A stretch of DNA of 64,000 nucleotides, taken from positions 186,001 to 250,000 of the forward strand of contig NZ_JBHSXH010000015.1 in assembly GCF_042662625.1 (NCBI RefSeq). Reading direction: 5' to 3'. This stretch comes from Halopelagius fulvigenes. Its GTDB lineage: Archaea; Halobacteriota; Halobacteria; Halobacteriales; Haloferacaceae. The translations under genes were made by a program, and so were the position numbers. Shown here piece after piece: positions 46,020-54,069 of this stretch (position 1 is the first letter of the stretch; every line of letters begins with the position of its first letter). A model generated the notes under the pieces. The model was not told the DNA's origin and did no database searches. It was given only the letters and a program-made list of their open reading frames with translations.

Positions 46020-46287
46020 TGTTCGTCCCCGGCGGCGTGACAACGAGGAAGTTCCGGAAGTGCATCAGGCTCCCGCCCATGTCCTTGATCTCGCGCGCGA
46101 ACCCCGTCGCCAGTTCGTTCAGGTCCCCCTCGATGGCGAGAAACAGGACGTTCCCGTTCTCGACGCTCCGAATCCACTCGTCGGGGTCGGTCGTTCCGTC
46201 GAGGGCCGCTAGCACCACGTCCCCCTCTGCGTTCTCCTCGTCGAGATGCTCCTCGGCGGAGGCGAGGTTGAGTTTGAAGTCGCCCAT
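46000..46287 (-). CDS. Small conserved haloarchaeal protein (DUF5779-like)
   Basis: 95 residues from the ATG at 46287 (MGDFKLNLASAEEHLDEENAEGDVV). Segments VLAALDGTTDPDEWIRSVENGNVLFLAIEGDLNELATGFAREIKDMGG and FLVVTPPGTNINTDRL are characteristic; I believe this is the DUF5779 family, from memory. No known function. Its last 20 bases overlap the 3' end of the VOC gene on the other strand, so the stop codons are shared territory and both genes look real. Confidence 0.75.
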   Translation of the reverse strand: MGDFKLNLASAEEHLDEENAEGDVVLAALDGTTDPDEWIRSVENGNVLFLAIEGDLNELATGFAREIKDMGGSLMHFRNFLVVTPPGTNINTDRL

Positions 46288-46712
46288 ATCGGTTCGGATT
46301 GGAGACCAACACGAAAAGCGTTCGGTCGTCTCGACGGTCTCCTGACTGAGAACTGACGGGAACCGAACCCGTCGAATCGCGCCCGCCGGTCCGAGGCGTG
46401 CGGCGTCGCCTCCTCCTCTCGGCCCCCGCCCCGTCCCCGCCGGACGCTCCACGTTCGTCCACATCGGACCGCGCGCGAGGACGCCGAGAGATAATTCCTC
46501 AACTTTAGAGACGAAATTTGACTATTGTACGGAACGCCAACCGGTTCGACCGCCGCAGGAATATAAGGTGATACAAACACCTTGGATTGACCAATCCCGT
46601 TTACGTCGTGCGATTACGGGGTTCGAGGCGGTTGCGTCGAGGGAGCGAGTACCAGCCGTGTCACTGTCTCACGGAAACGCTTATATACCGCTGTAGGCAC
46701 GGGACTGATACA
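46288..46712. promoter_or_regulatory. 425-base upstream region of leuA with two promoter-like sites
   Basis: No gene is credible here. Two TATA-like boxes are visible on the plus strand: ATATAAGG (about 46561-46568) and CTTATATA (46679-46686). The latter is correctly spaced for the ATG at 46713. AT-rich DNA (about 46495-46535) and an AACCGGTT palindrome lie further upstream. The two abutting inverted repeats at 46565-46597 are listed separately. Confidence 0.55.
46565..46597. promoter_or_regulatory. Two abutting perfect palindromes upstream of leuA
   Basis: AAGGTG-N7-CACCTT (46565-46583) is immediately followed by GGATTG-ac-CAATCC (46584-46597). Both have perfect 6-base arms. The first overlaps the upstream TATA-like box and the second covers the expected transcription start from it. 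Strong candidates for operator sites of a branched-chain amino acid regulator such as an Lrp/AsnC-family protein. Confidence 0.6.
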
Positions 46713-47949
46713 ATGTCTAACGACAAGGAGGCTTCGTCGGATTCCCCGGCGGGTCGAGTTCTTCCAGGGCACATTAGCCCAAATTACTGAACCAGAAATT
46801 CAGAACGTACGGATTTTCGACACCACGCTGCGCGACGGCGAGCAGTCGCCACGCACCTCGTTCAGCTACGAGGAGAAGCGGGACATCGCGGCCACCCTCG
46901 ACGAGATGGGGACGCACGTCATCGAGGCGGGCTTCCCGGTCAACTCGGACGCCGAGTTCGAGGCCGTGAGCGACATCGCCGCCGCCACCGACACGACCGT
47001 GTGCGGTCTGGCGCGCGTCGTCGACAAGGACGTGGAGGCCGCCCTCGATTCGGGGGTGGAGATGGTCCACGTCTTCGTCAGCACCAGCGACGTGCAACTG
47101 GCGGACTCGATGCACGCCTCGAAGGAGGAGGCCGTCGAGCGCGCAGTCGCCAGTGTCGAGCGTGCGAAGGAAGCCGGCGTCGAAGTCATGTTCTCGCCGA
47201 TGGACGCCACGCGAACGGACGTGGAGTTCCTCGCCGAGATACTGGAGGCGACGGACGACGCCGGGGCTGACTGGGTCAACATCCCGGACACGTGCGGCGT
47301 CGCGACGCCGACGCGCTTCGCGGACCTGATTCGGACGGTCCGAGAGCACACGTCGGCGAAGATAGACGTCCACGCCCACGACGACTTCGGGCTGGCCACC
47401 GCCAACGCGATGGCCGGCTTCGAGGCGGGCGCGTCGCAGGCGCAGGTGTCGGTCAACGGCATCGGCGAACGCGCCGGCAACGCCGCCTACGAGGAGGTCG
47501 TCATGTCCGCGGAGTCGCTGTACGACGTGGACAGCGGCATCGACACCACGCGCATTACGGAACTCTCCCGGATGGTCGAAGAGGCGAGCGACATCCCGGT
47601 GCCGGCGAACAAGCCGGTCGTCGGGCGCAACGCCTTCTCCCACGAGAGCGGCATCCACGCCGCGGGCGTCATCGAGAACTCGGACACGTTCGAGCCGGGC
47701 GTGATGACGCCGGAGATGGTGGGCGCACAGCGCGAGTTCGTCCTCGGCAAGCACACCGGCGCACACTCCGTCCGCAAGCGACTGGAGGACTCCGGCTTCG
47801 TCCCGACGGACGACGAGGTCCGCGAGGTGACGCGCCGGGTCAAAGACTACGGCGCGGAGAAAGAGCGCGTGACGGTGGACGTGCTCACGCGCTTCGCCCG
47901 CGAGGTGGGCGTCGAGCGCGACGACGAAGAGGAGGAGGTTCGCGCCTGA
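46713..47949 (+). CDS. leuA: 2-isopropylmalate synthase with an apparent frameshift at the start
   Basis: The conserved frame runs from about 46756 (VEFFQGTLAQ) to 47949. It contains the HMGL-like motifs FDTTLRDGEQSPRTSFSYEEKRD, VHAHDDFGLATANAMAGF and GIGERAGNA. It condenses acetyl-CoA and 2-oxoisovalerate, the first step to leucine. The ATG that fits the promoter (46713, 27-30 bases after CTTATATA) is one base out of frame and would stop after 25 codons; no ATG, GTG or TTG exists in frame before the conserved part. A one-base excess, most simply in the CCCC at 46743-46746, would restore it. About 400 residues; the C-terminal leucine-binding dimer domain of bacterial LeuA is absent. Confidence 0.85.
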
Positions 47950-47966
47950 TGCCGCGCGCCCCGTTC

Positions 47967-47982
47967 GCTCACGCTCGTGAGC
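47967..47982. repeat. Hairpin after leuA
   Basis: GCTCAC-gctc-GTGAGC, a perfect 6-base stem with a 4-base loop, starts 17 bases after the leuA stop. No T-run follows, so it is not a classic terminator. TGAGCCGCG at its right side is also found in the ileS palindrome (3391-3399). Confidence 0.4.
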
Positions 47983-48069
47983 CGCGGGTGCGCGACGCCC
48001 GGGCCGTCCCCTGCAATCGTTGCGCCGCGCGAAACGTTGATAAGCGACCGGACGAATCCAACGAGTACG

Positions 48070-48180
48070 ATGCGACAGCAGGCCGTACTCGACGCGTCCG
48101 TCCCCGCCGCCCAGCCCGTAGTGGCGGCGACGGACGACGTGGCCGCTGTCCGGTCGCTCATTATTGTAGGGGCTGCCTAG
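48070..48180 (+). CDS. Candidate ilv leader peptide (36 codons)
   Basis: A short frame from the ATG at 48070 to TAG at 48178-48180. A TATA-like TTGATAAGC (48034-48042) lies about 28-30 bases before it, so a leaderless transcript would start at this codon. The product has 7 Val, 2 Ile and 2 Leu in 36 residues and ends Leu30-Ile31-Ile32-Val33-Gly-Ala-Ala. The last four are coded CTC ATT ATT GTA, although the genes around overwhelmingly use ATC and GTC/GTG. The layout parallels the E. coli ilvBN leader. Not related to any enzyme. It probably controls ilvBNC. Confidence 0.6.
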   Translation: MRQQAVLDASVPAAQPVVAATDDVAAVRSLIIVGAA

Positions 48181-48188
48181 CCCCTTAC
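48166..48188 (+). promoter_or_regulatory. Attenuator-like hairpin at the end of the ilv leader
   Basis: GTAGGGGC (48166-48173), loop TGCCTA, then GCCCCTTAC (48180-48188): eight base pairs with one bulged T. The 5' arm begins at the Val codon and the stop TAG lies in the loop and first base of the 3' arm. A pyrimidine-rich stretch (TTCACTTCTATC) follows. A ribosome stalled on the Ile/Val codons would cover the 5' arm. Confidence 0.55.
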
Positions 48189-48342
48189 TTCACTTCTATC
48201 GACGGACTGCGCACCGCGTTCACAACACCACCAGAGAACCACGAGTACACCCGGTAATGGAGCACCAGCAACCCCACGCACGCGACCGACGGCGGACGTA
48301 TCGACACCCGACCACGCGACACTCCCGACGGGGGGCCGCGAC
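48189..48342. other. Untranslated stretch between the leader and ilvB
   Basis: About 150 bases without a credible gene. An ATG at 48257 opens a frame that is not the ilvB frame and ends without family features. No obvious second promoter is seen, so ilvB is probably transcribed from the promoter before the leader ORF. Confidence 0.4.
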
Positions 48343-50097
48343 ATGAGCGAACACGCGCCCCCCTCGCAGGACGACGACGCCGCGTCCGAGGAGTCGGCCG
48401 ACCGGACGCCGGTCACCACCGGCGCGTCCTCGGTCGTCCGCGCCCTCGAAAACGCCGGCGTCGAAGCCGCGTTCGGCGTCCAGGGCGGGGCGATCATGCC
48501 CGTCTACGACGCCCTCTATAGTTCCGACATCCGGCACGTGACGATGGCGCACGAACAGGGCGCCGCCCACGCCGCCGACGCGTACGGCGTCGTCCGCGGC
48601 GACCCCGGCCTCTGTCTCGCCACGTCCGGTCCGGGCGCGACCAACCTCGTCACCGGCATCGCCGACGCCAACATGGACTCCGACGCGATGCTCGCGCTGA
48701 CGGGACAGGTCCCCTCGGACATGGTCGGGTCGGACGCGTTCCAAGAGACCGACACGACGGGCGTCACCGCGCCGATAACGAAGCACAACTACTTCGCGGG
48801 CGACGCCGACAGCGTCGGCGACACCGTCGGCGAGGCGTTCGCCCTCGCCGGGCAGGGCCGCCCGGGCCCGACGCTCGTCGACCTGCCGAAGGACGTCACC
48901 CTCGGCGAGACGGACCGCGAACCCGGCCCGGCGGAGACGCCGGAGACGACGGAACCCCAGTTGGAGGCCGACCCCGACGACGTGGAGACGGCCGCGAAGG
49001 CCATCGAAGCCGCCGAGAAGCCGGTGCTTCTGTTCGGCGGCGGCGTCGTCAAGGGCAACGCCTCCGAGGAAGCCCGTTCGTTCGCCATCGACCACGGCGT
49101 CCCCGTGGTGACGACGATGCCCGGCATCGGGTCGTTCCCGGAGGATCACGACCTCTGTCTGTCGTGGGCCGGGATGCACGGAACCGGCTACGCGAACATG
49201 GCCATCACGCACACCGACCTGCTGATAGCGGTCGGGACGCGCTTCGACGACCGCCTCACCGGCGGCATCGACACGTTCGCGCCGGAGGCCGAAGTCGTCC
49301 ACATCGACATCGACCCCGCGGAGATATCGAAGAACATCCACGCGGACTACCCCCTCGTGGGCGACGCGGGCCGCGTCATCGAGCAGATAGACGACGCGAT
49401 GGAGCGCAGTCCGGACATCAAAGAGTGGCGCGACCAGTGTCGGACGTGGAAGTCCGAGTACCCGATGGACTACGCGACGCCGGACGACGAACCGGTGAAA
49501 CCGCAGTTCGTCGTCGAGTGCCTCGACGAGGCCACCGACGACGACACCGTCGTCACGTCGGGCGTCGGCCAACACCAGATGTGGGCCGCGCAGTACTGGA
49601 CGTTCACGGAGCCCCGGACGTGGGTCTCCTCGCACGGCCTCGGGACGATGGGCTACGGCCTCCCGGCCGCCATCGGCGCGCGACTCGCCGCGGACGACGA
49701 CCAAGACGTCGTCTGCATCGACGGCGACGGGTCGTTCCTGATGACGATTCAGGAACTGTCCGTCGCGGTCCGCGAGGAACTCGACATCACCGTCGCCGTA
49801 CTCAACAACGAGTACATCGGGATGGTCCGCCAGTGGCAGGACGCCTTCTTCGAGCGTCGCCGCATGGCGGCCGACTACGGCTGGTGCCCCGAGTTCGACA
49901 AACTCGCCGAGGCGTTCGGCGCGCGCGGATTCCGCGTGGACGAGTACGACGAAGTCGCAGAGACCATCGAGGCGGCACTCGACTACGACGGCCCCTCGGT
50001 CATCGACTTCCACATCGACCCCGCGGAGAACGTCTACCCGATGGTCGCCTCGGGCGCGCCGAACGGGAAGTTCGCGCTGACGGAGGATCAACTATGA
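48343..50097 (+). CDS. ilvB: Acetolactate synthase, large (catalytic) subunit
   Basis: 584 residues. ThDP-dependent enzyme that makes 2-acetolactate (valine/leucine) or 2-aceto-2-hydroxybutyrate (isoleucine). ThDP-activating Glu is in MAHEQGAAHAADAYG; TSGPGATNLVTGIADA is the oxygenase-like loop; the ThDP/metal motif is CIDGDGSFLMTIQELSVAV with NNEYIGMVRQWQ. The start at 48343 gives an acidic 20-residue lead before ASSVVRALENAGVEAAFGVQGG. It shares an ATGA overlap with ilvN. Preceded by the leader ORF that may regulate it. Confidence 0.98.
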   Translation: MSEHAPPSQDDDAASEESADRTPVTTGASSVVRALENAGVEAAFGVQGGAIMPVYDALYSSDIRHVTMAHEQGAAHAADAYGVVRGDPGLCLATSGPGATNLVTGIADANMDSDAMLALTGQVPSDMVGSDAFQETDTTGVTAPITKHNYFAGDADSVGDTVGEAFALAGQGRPGPTLVDLPKDVTLGETDREPGPAETPETTEPQLEADPDDVETAAKAIEAAEKPVLLFGGGVVKGNASEEARSFAIDHGVPVVTTMPGIGSFPEDHDLCLSWAGMHGTGYANMAITHTDLLIAVGTRFDDRLTGGIDTFAPEAEVVHIDIDPAEISKNIHADYPLVGDAGRVIEQIDDAMERSPDIKEWRDQCRTWKSEYPMDYATPDDEPVKPQFVVECLDEATDDDTVVTSGVGQHQMWAAQYWTFTEPRTWVSSHGLGTMGYGLPAAIGARLAADDDQDVVCIDGDGSFLMTIQELSVAVREELDITVAVLNNEYIGMVRQWQDAFFERRRMAADYGWCPEFDKLAEAFGARGFRVDEYDEVAETIEAALDYDGPSVIDFHIDPAENVYPMVASGAPNGKFALTEDQL

Positions 50098-50777
50098 GCT
50101 CGCAGGACTCCGATTCCGACGACTCCCCGCCGAAGCACGGACTGAAAGGGCCCGCGCCGGAGGAACGACCGCACCCGGACGGGCGGCGCAACTCCCAAGG
50201 TATCCGCATCGACCCCGAAGTCGAGGCGGAGCACGACCCCCGTCGGGCGGTCATCTCGGCGTTAGTCGAGAACGAACCGGGCGTGCTGTCGCGCATCGCG
50301 GGACTCGTCTCGCGGCGGCAGTTCAACATCGAGAGCCTCACCGTCGGCCCGACGACGGTCGACGGCCACGCCCGGATCACGATGGTCGTCGAGGAACCCG
50401 ACCCCGGCATCGACCAGATAAAGAAGCAGCTCTCGAAGCTGAAGCCGGTCATCAACGCCGGCGAACTCGACGACGACGCCGTGCGGACGGAACTCGTCCT
50501 CCTGAAAGTCGAGGGCGACGAACCCGACAAGGTGCACGCCGTCACGGAGATGTACGAGGGCAAGACGCTCGACGCCGGGCCGCGGACCATCACGGTCCAA
50601 CTCACCGGCGACGAGCAGAAGATAGACGACGCCATCGACGCGTTCCGCCAGTTCGGCATCATCGAGATAGCCCGGACGGGCCAGACGGCGCTGGCGCGCG
50701 GCGACCAAGCGACAGTCCCCGGAGAGAAACCCGCGACCTCCGGCGAACCGACGAAACCCACCCATACACACAAATGA
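50094..50777 (+). CDS. ilvN: Acetolactate synthase, small (regulatory) subunit
   Basis: 227 residues from the ATG at 50094. An acidic haloarchaeal extension of about 50 residues is followed by the ACT domain (VISALVENEPGVLSRIAGLVSRRQFNIESLTVG), which binds valine for feedback control, and a C-terminal ALS-small domain (LVLLKVEGDEPDKVHAVTEMYEGKTLDAG). A Thr/Pro/Lys-rich tail closes the protein. It overlaps ilvB and ilvC by 4 bases each, so the three subunits are translationally coupled. Confidence 0.97.
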   Translation: MSSQDSDSDDSPPKHGLKGPAPEERPHPDGRRNSQGIRIDPEVEAEHDPRRAVISALVENEPGVLSRIAGLVSRRQFNIESLTVGPTTVDGHARITMVVEEPDPGIDQIKKQLSKLKPVINAGELDDDAVRTELVLLKVEGDEPDKVHAVTEMYEGKTLDAGPRTITVQLTGDEQKIDDAIDAFRQFGIIEIARTGQTALARGDQATVPGEKPATSGEPTKPTHTHK

Positions 50778-51817
50778 CTGATCTCAACACGAAGGTATAC
50801 TACGACGACGACGCGGACCGCTCGCAGATCGACGACAAGACCGTAGCCATCCTCGGCTACGGCAGTCAGGGCCACGCCCACGCGCAGAACCTCGCAGAGA
50901 GCGGGGTCGACGTGGTCGTCGGCCTCCGCGAGGGGTCGTCCTCTCGCTCCGCCGCAGAGTCGGACGGCCTGCGCGTGGCCACGCCCGTCGAGGCGGCTGC
51001 CGAGGGCGACATCGTCTCCGTGCTCGTCCCTGACACCGTCCAGCCGGCGGTGTTCGAGCAGATCCGGGACAGCTTAGACGAGGGCGACACGCTCCAGTTC
51101 GCCCACGGGTTCAACATCCACTACAACCAGATTCAGCCCCCCGAGGACGTGGACGTGACGATGGTCGCCCCGAAGTCGCCGGGCCACCTCGTCCGCCGAA
51201 ACTACGAGAACGACGAGGGGACGCCCGGCCTCATCGCCGTCTACCAGGACGTGACGGGCGACGCGAAGGAGGAGGCGCTGGCGTACTCGCACGCCATCGG
51301 CTGCACCCGCGCGGGCGTCATCGAGACGACGTTCCAAGAGGAGGTCGAGACCGACCTGTTCGGCGAACAGGTCGTCCTCTGCGGCGGCGTCACCTCGCTG
51401 GTGAAGCAGGGCTACGAGACGCTCGTGGACGCGGGCTACTCCCCCGAAATGGCCTACTTCGAGTGCCTGAACGAGCTCAAGCTCATCGTGGACCTGATGT
51501 ACGAGGGCGGACTCGAGGAGATGTGGAACTCCGTCTCCGACACCGCCGAGTACGGCGGCCTCACGCGCGGCGACCGCGTCGTGGACGAACACGCCCGCGA
51601 GAACATGGAGGAGATCCTCGAAGAGGTCCAGAACGGCACGTTCGCCCGCGAGTGGATCGCGGAGAACCAGGCGGGCCGTCCCTCCTACACCCAACTGAAG
51701 GACGCGGAAGAGAACCACCACATCGAGGAAGTCGGTCGGCCCCTGCGCGACCTGTTCGCGTGGTCCGACGACGGAGACGAGGACGAAGAGACGGCGGAAG
51801 CACCCGCGGACGACTGA
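50774..51817 (+). CDS. ilvC: Ketol-acid reductoisomerase
   Basis: 347 residues, class I (short) enzyme. Converts acetolactate to 2,3-dihydroxyisovalerate with NAD(P)H and Mg2+. The Rossmann motif is ILGYGSQGHAHAQNL, with GLREGSSSRSAAES as the phosphate-binding loop; APKSPGHLVRRNYENDEGTPGLIAVYQD and GVIETTFQEEVETDLFGEQVVLCGG carry the metal ligands; ECLNELKLIVDLMYEGG is typical. The extreme C-terminus is an acidic extension. It starts within the ilvN stop (ATGA). Confidence 0.98.
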   Translation: MTDLNTKVYYDDDADRSQIDDKTVAILGYGSQGHAHAQNLAESGVDVVVGLREGSSSRSAAESDGLRVATPVEAAAEGDIVSVLVPDTVQPAVFEQIRDSLDEGDTLQFAHGFNIHYNQIQPPEDVDVTMVAPKSPGHLVRRNYENDEGTPGLIAVYQDVTGDAKEEALAYSHAIGCTRAGVIETTFQEEVETDLFGEQVVLCGGVTSLVKQGYETLVDAGYSPEMAYFECLNELKLIVDLMYEGGLEEMWNSVSDTAEYGGLTRGDRVVDEHARENMEEILEEVQNGTFAREWIAENQAGRPSYTQLKDAEENHHIEEVGRPLRDLFAWSDDGDEDEETAEAPADD

Positions 51818-51822
51818 CGACG

Positions 51823-52050
51823 ATGACAGACCGAACACCGATGAAGGAGATAAGCCACGCGCACCCGGAGACGGGCGAGACGTTCGGCTACGACGTGTAC
51901 CGGCGCGGACCGGCCGTGGCCGACGGTGGCGAGAACCGAGACGACGGAGACGACGCGGCGGACGAGATGTCCGACGTGGACCACACCCCCCGGAACGGCG
52001 AGGGGGCGAACGAGGTATGGAAGCGCGGCGACGGTGATGTAGATGAGTGA
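51823..52050 (+). CDS. Small acidic protein between ilvC and leuC
   Basis: 75 residues from the ATG at 51823, 5 bases after the ilvC stop. It overlaps the leuC start by 8 bases, so it is translated as part of the operon. The first half (ISHAHPETGETFGYDVYRRGP) looks like a conserved motif; the second half is acidic and ends GEGANEVWKRGDGD. No known domain. I believe a similar small gene exists at this place in other haloarchaea, but cannot verify this here. A metal-binding or assembly factor for the LeuC cluster is only a guess. Confidence 0.7.
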   Translation: MTDRTPMKEISHAHPETGETFGYDVYRRGPAVADGGENRDDGDDAADEMSDVDHTPRNGEGANEVWKRGDGDVDE

Positions 52051-53464
52051 GGGAACGCTGTACGACAAGGTGTGGGAGGAACACACCGTCTCGGAGCTGC
52101 CGACCGGGCAGACGCAGCTGTTCGTCGGCCTCCACCTCATCCACGAGGTGACGAGTCCGCAGGCGTTCGGCATGCTGCAGGAACGCGACTTAGAGGTCGC
52201 CTACCCCCAACTCACCCACGCCACCGTCGACCACATTGTCCCGACGGCGGACCAGTCGCGGCCGTTCCGCGACGACGCCGCCGAGGAGATGATGTCCGAA
52301 CTCGAACAGAACGTCCGCGACGCCGGCATCGAGTTCTCCGACCCCACCTCGGGCGAACAGGGCATCGTCCACGTCATCGGGCCCGAACAGGGACTCACCC
52401 AACCCGGGAAGACCATCGTCTGCGGCGACTCCCACACCTCGACGCACGGCGCGTTCGGCGCACTCGCGTTCGGTATCGGGACGAGCCAGATTCGCGACGT
52501 GCTGGCGACCCAGACCGTCGCGATGGAGAAGAAGGACGTCCGGAAGATAGAGGTCACCGGCGAACTCGGCGACGGCGTCGAGGCGAAGGACATCATCCTC
52601 GAAGTCATCCGCCGCCTCGGTACCGAGGGCGGCGTCGGCTACGTGTACGAGTACGCCGGCGAGGCCATCGAGAACCTCGACATGGAGGGCCGGATGAGCA
52701 TCTGCAACATGTCCATCGAGGGCGGCGCGCGCGCGGGATACGTCAACCCCGACGAGACCACCTACGAGTGGCTGAAAGAGACCGACTACTTCCGAGAGAA
52801 CCCCGAGAAGTTCGACGAACTGAAGCCCTACTGGGAGTCCGTACGGTCGGACGAGGACGCCGTCTACGACGACGTGGTCACAATCGACGGCTCCGAACTC
52901 GAACCCGTCGTCACGTGGGGGACGACCCCCGGGCAGGGAATCGGCATCACCGATCCGATTCCGGCCCCGGAGGACCTCCCCGCGGGCAAGCGGGACACCG
53001 CGCGACGCGCCCAAGAGCACATGCGCGTCGAACCCGGCGACACGATGGAGGGCTACCAGATAGACGTCGCCTTCCTCGGGTCGTGCACGAACGCTCGCCT
53101 CCCCGACCTGCGCCGCGCGGCGCGGGTCGTCGAGGGGCGGCAGGTTCACGAGGACGTCCGCGCGATGGTCGTCCCCGGCAGTCAGCGCGTGAAGGCCGCC
53201 GCCGAGGAGGAGGGCTTAGACGAGATATTCAAGGAAGCCGGCTTCGAGTGGCGCGGCGCGGGCTGTTCGATGTGTCTCGGCATGAACGAGGACCAACTGG
53301 AGGGCGACGAGGCGTGCGCGTCCTCCTCGAACCGCAACTTCATCGGTCGGCAGGGGTCGAAAGACGGCCGCACCGTGCTGATGAACCCCCGGATGGTGGC
53401 CGCCGCGGCCATCGAGGGGAAGGTGACCGACGTGCGCGACCTGAAGGAGGTGAAACTGGCATGA
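52043..53464 (+). CDS. leuC: 3-isopropylmalate dehydratase large subunit
   Basis: 473 residues of the aconitase family. With LeuD it isomerises 2- to 3-isopropylmalate using a [4Fe-4S] cluster. Conserved IVCGDSHTSTHGAFGALAFGIGTS, then the cluster ligands in LGSCTNARLPDLR and GAGCSMCLGMNEDQ, and the C-terminal NRNFIGRQGSKDGRTVLMNPRMVAAAAIEG. Full length. Its ATG overlaps the small protein's end by 8 bases, and its stop overlaps leuD (ATGA). Confidence 0.98.
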   Translation: MSEGTLYDKVWEEHTVSELPTGQTQLFVGLHLIHEVTSPQAFGMLQERDLEVAYPQLTHATVDHIVPTADQSRPFRDDAAEEMMSELEQNVRDAGIEFSDPTSGEQGIVHVIGPEQGLTQPGKTIVCGDSHTSTHGAFGALAFGIGTSQIRDVLATQTVAMEKKDVRKIEVTGELGDGVEAKDIILEVIRRLGTEGGVGYVYEYAGEAIENLDMEGRMSICNMSIEGGARAGYVNPDETTYEWLKETDYFRENPEKFDELKPYWESVRSDEDAVYDDVVTIDGSELEPVVTWGTTPGQGIGITDPIPAPEDLPAGKRDTARRAQEHMRVEPGDTMEGYQIDVAFLGSCTNARLPDLRRAARVVEGRQVHEDVRAMVVPGSQRVKAAAEEEGLDEIFKEAGFEWRGAGCSMCLGMNEDQLEGDEACASSSNRNFIGRQGSKDGRTVLMNPRMVAAAAIEGKVTDVRDLKEVKLA

Positions 53465-54069
53465 CCGACGAGATACCCGAAATCGACTCCGTCTCGGGGT
53501 CCGGCGTCCCCATTCGAGGGAACGACATCGACACCGACCAGATAATCCCGGCGCGGTTCATGAAGGTCGTCACGTTCGACGGCCTCGGGGAGTTCGCGTT
53601 CTTCGACCAGCGATTCGACGAGAACGACGACCAGAAGGACCACCCGTTCAACGAACCGCAGTTCCAGGACGCCTCGGTGATGGTCGTCAACGCCAACTTC
53701 GGCTGCGGGTCCTCCCGCGAACACGCCCCCCAAGCGCTGATGCGGTGGGGCATCGACGCCATCGTCGGCGAGTCGTTCGCCGAAATCTTCGCGGGTAACT
53801 GCCTCGCACTCGGCATCCCGACGGTCACCGCGGACCACGAGACGATCACCGAACTCCAAGACTGGGTCGAGGAACACCCCGACGAGGAGATAGACGTGGA
53901 CGTGGGGAACGAGACGGTCACCTACGGAGAGACGACCATCGAGGCGACGGTGGACGACGCACAGCGGAGAGCCCTCACCGAGGGCGTCTGGGACACGACG
54001 GCGCTGATGAAGTCCAACGCCGACGCCGTCGCGCAGAAGGCCGCCTCCCTGCCCTACGTCGATGACTGA
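53461..54069 (+). CDS. leuD: 3-isopropylmalate dehydratase small subunit
   Basis: 202 residues from the ATG at 53461. GNDIDTDQIIPARFM, the substrate loop NANFGCGSSREHAPQALMRWG and IFAGNCLALGIPTV are typical of the LeuD beta/alpha domain. It pairs with LeuC. It overlaps leuC by 4 and leuB by 8 bases, keeping the three genes coupled. Confidence 0.98.
   Translation: MTDEIPEIDSVSGSGVPIRGNDIDTDQIIPARFMKVVTFDGLGEFAFFDQRFDENDDQKDHPFNEPQFQDASVMVVNANFGCGSSREHAPQALMRWGIDAIVGESFAEIFAGNCLALGIPTVTADHETITELQDWVEEHPDEEIDVDVGNETVTYGETTIEATVDDAQRRALTEGVWDTTALMKSNADAVAQKAASLPYVDD

Noticed and set aside
46587..46790. A frame from TTG at 46587 running into the short frame of the leuA ATG
   Set aside because: Before 46713 it is Arg/Cys-rich with no family resemblance, and a better promoter sits inside it. 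It is considered only as part of the leuA start problem.
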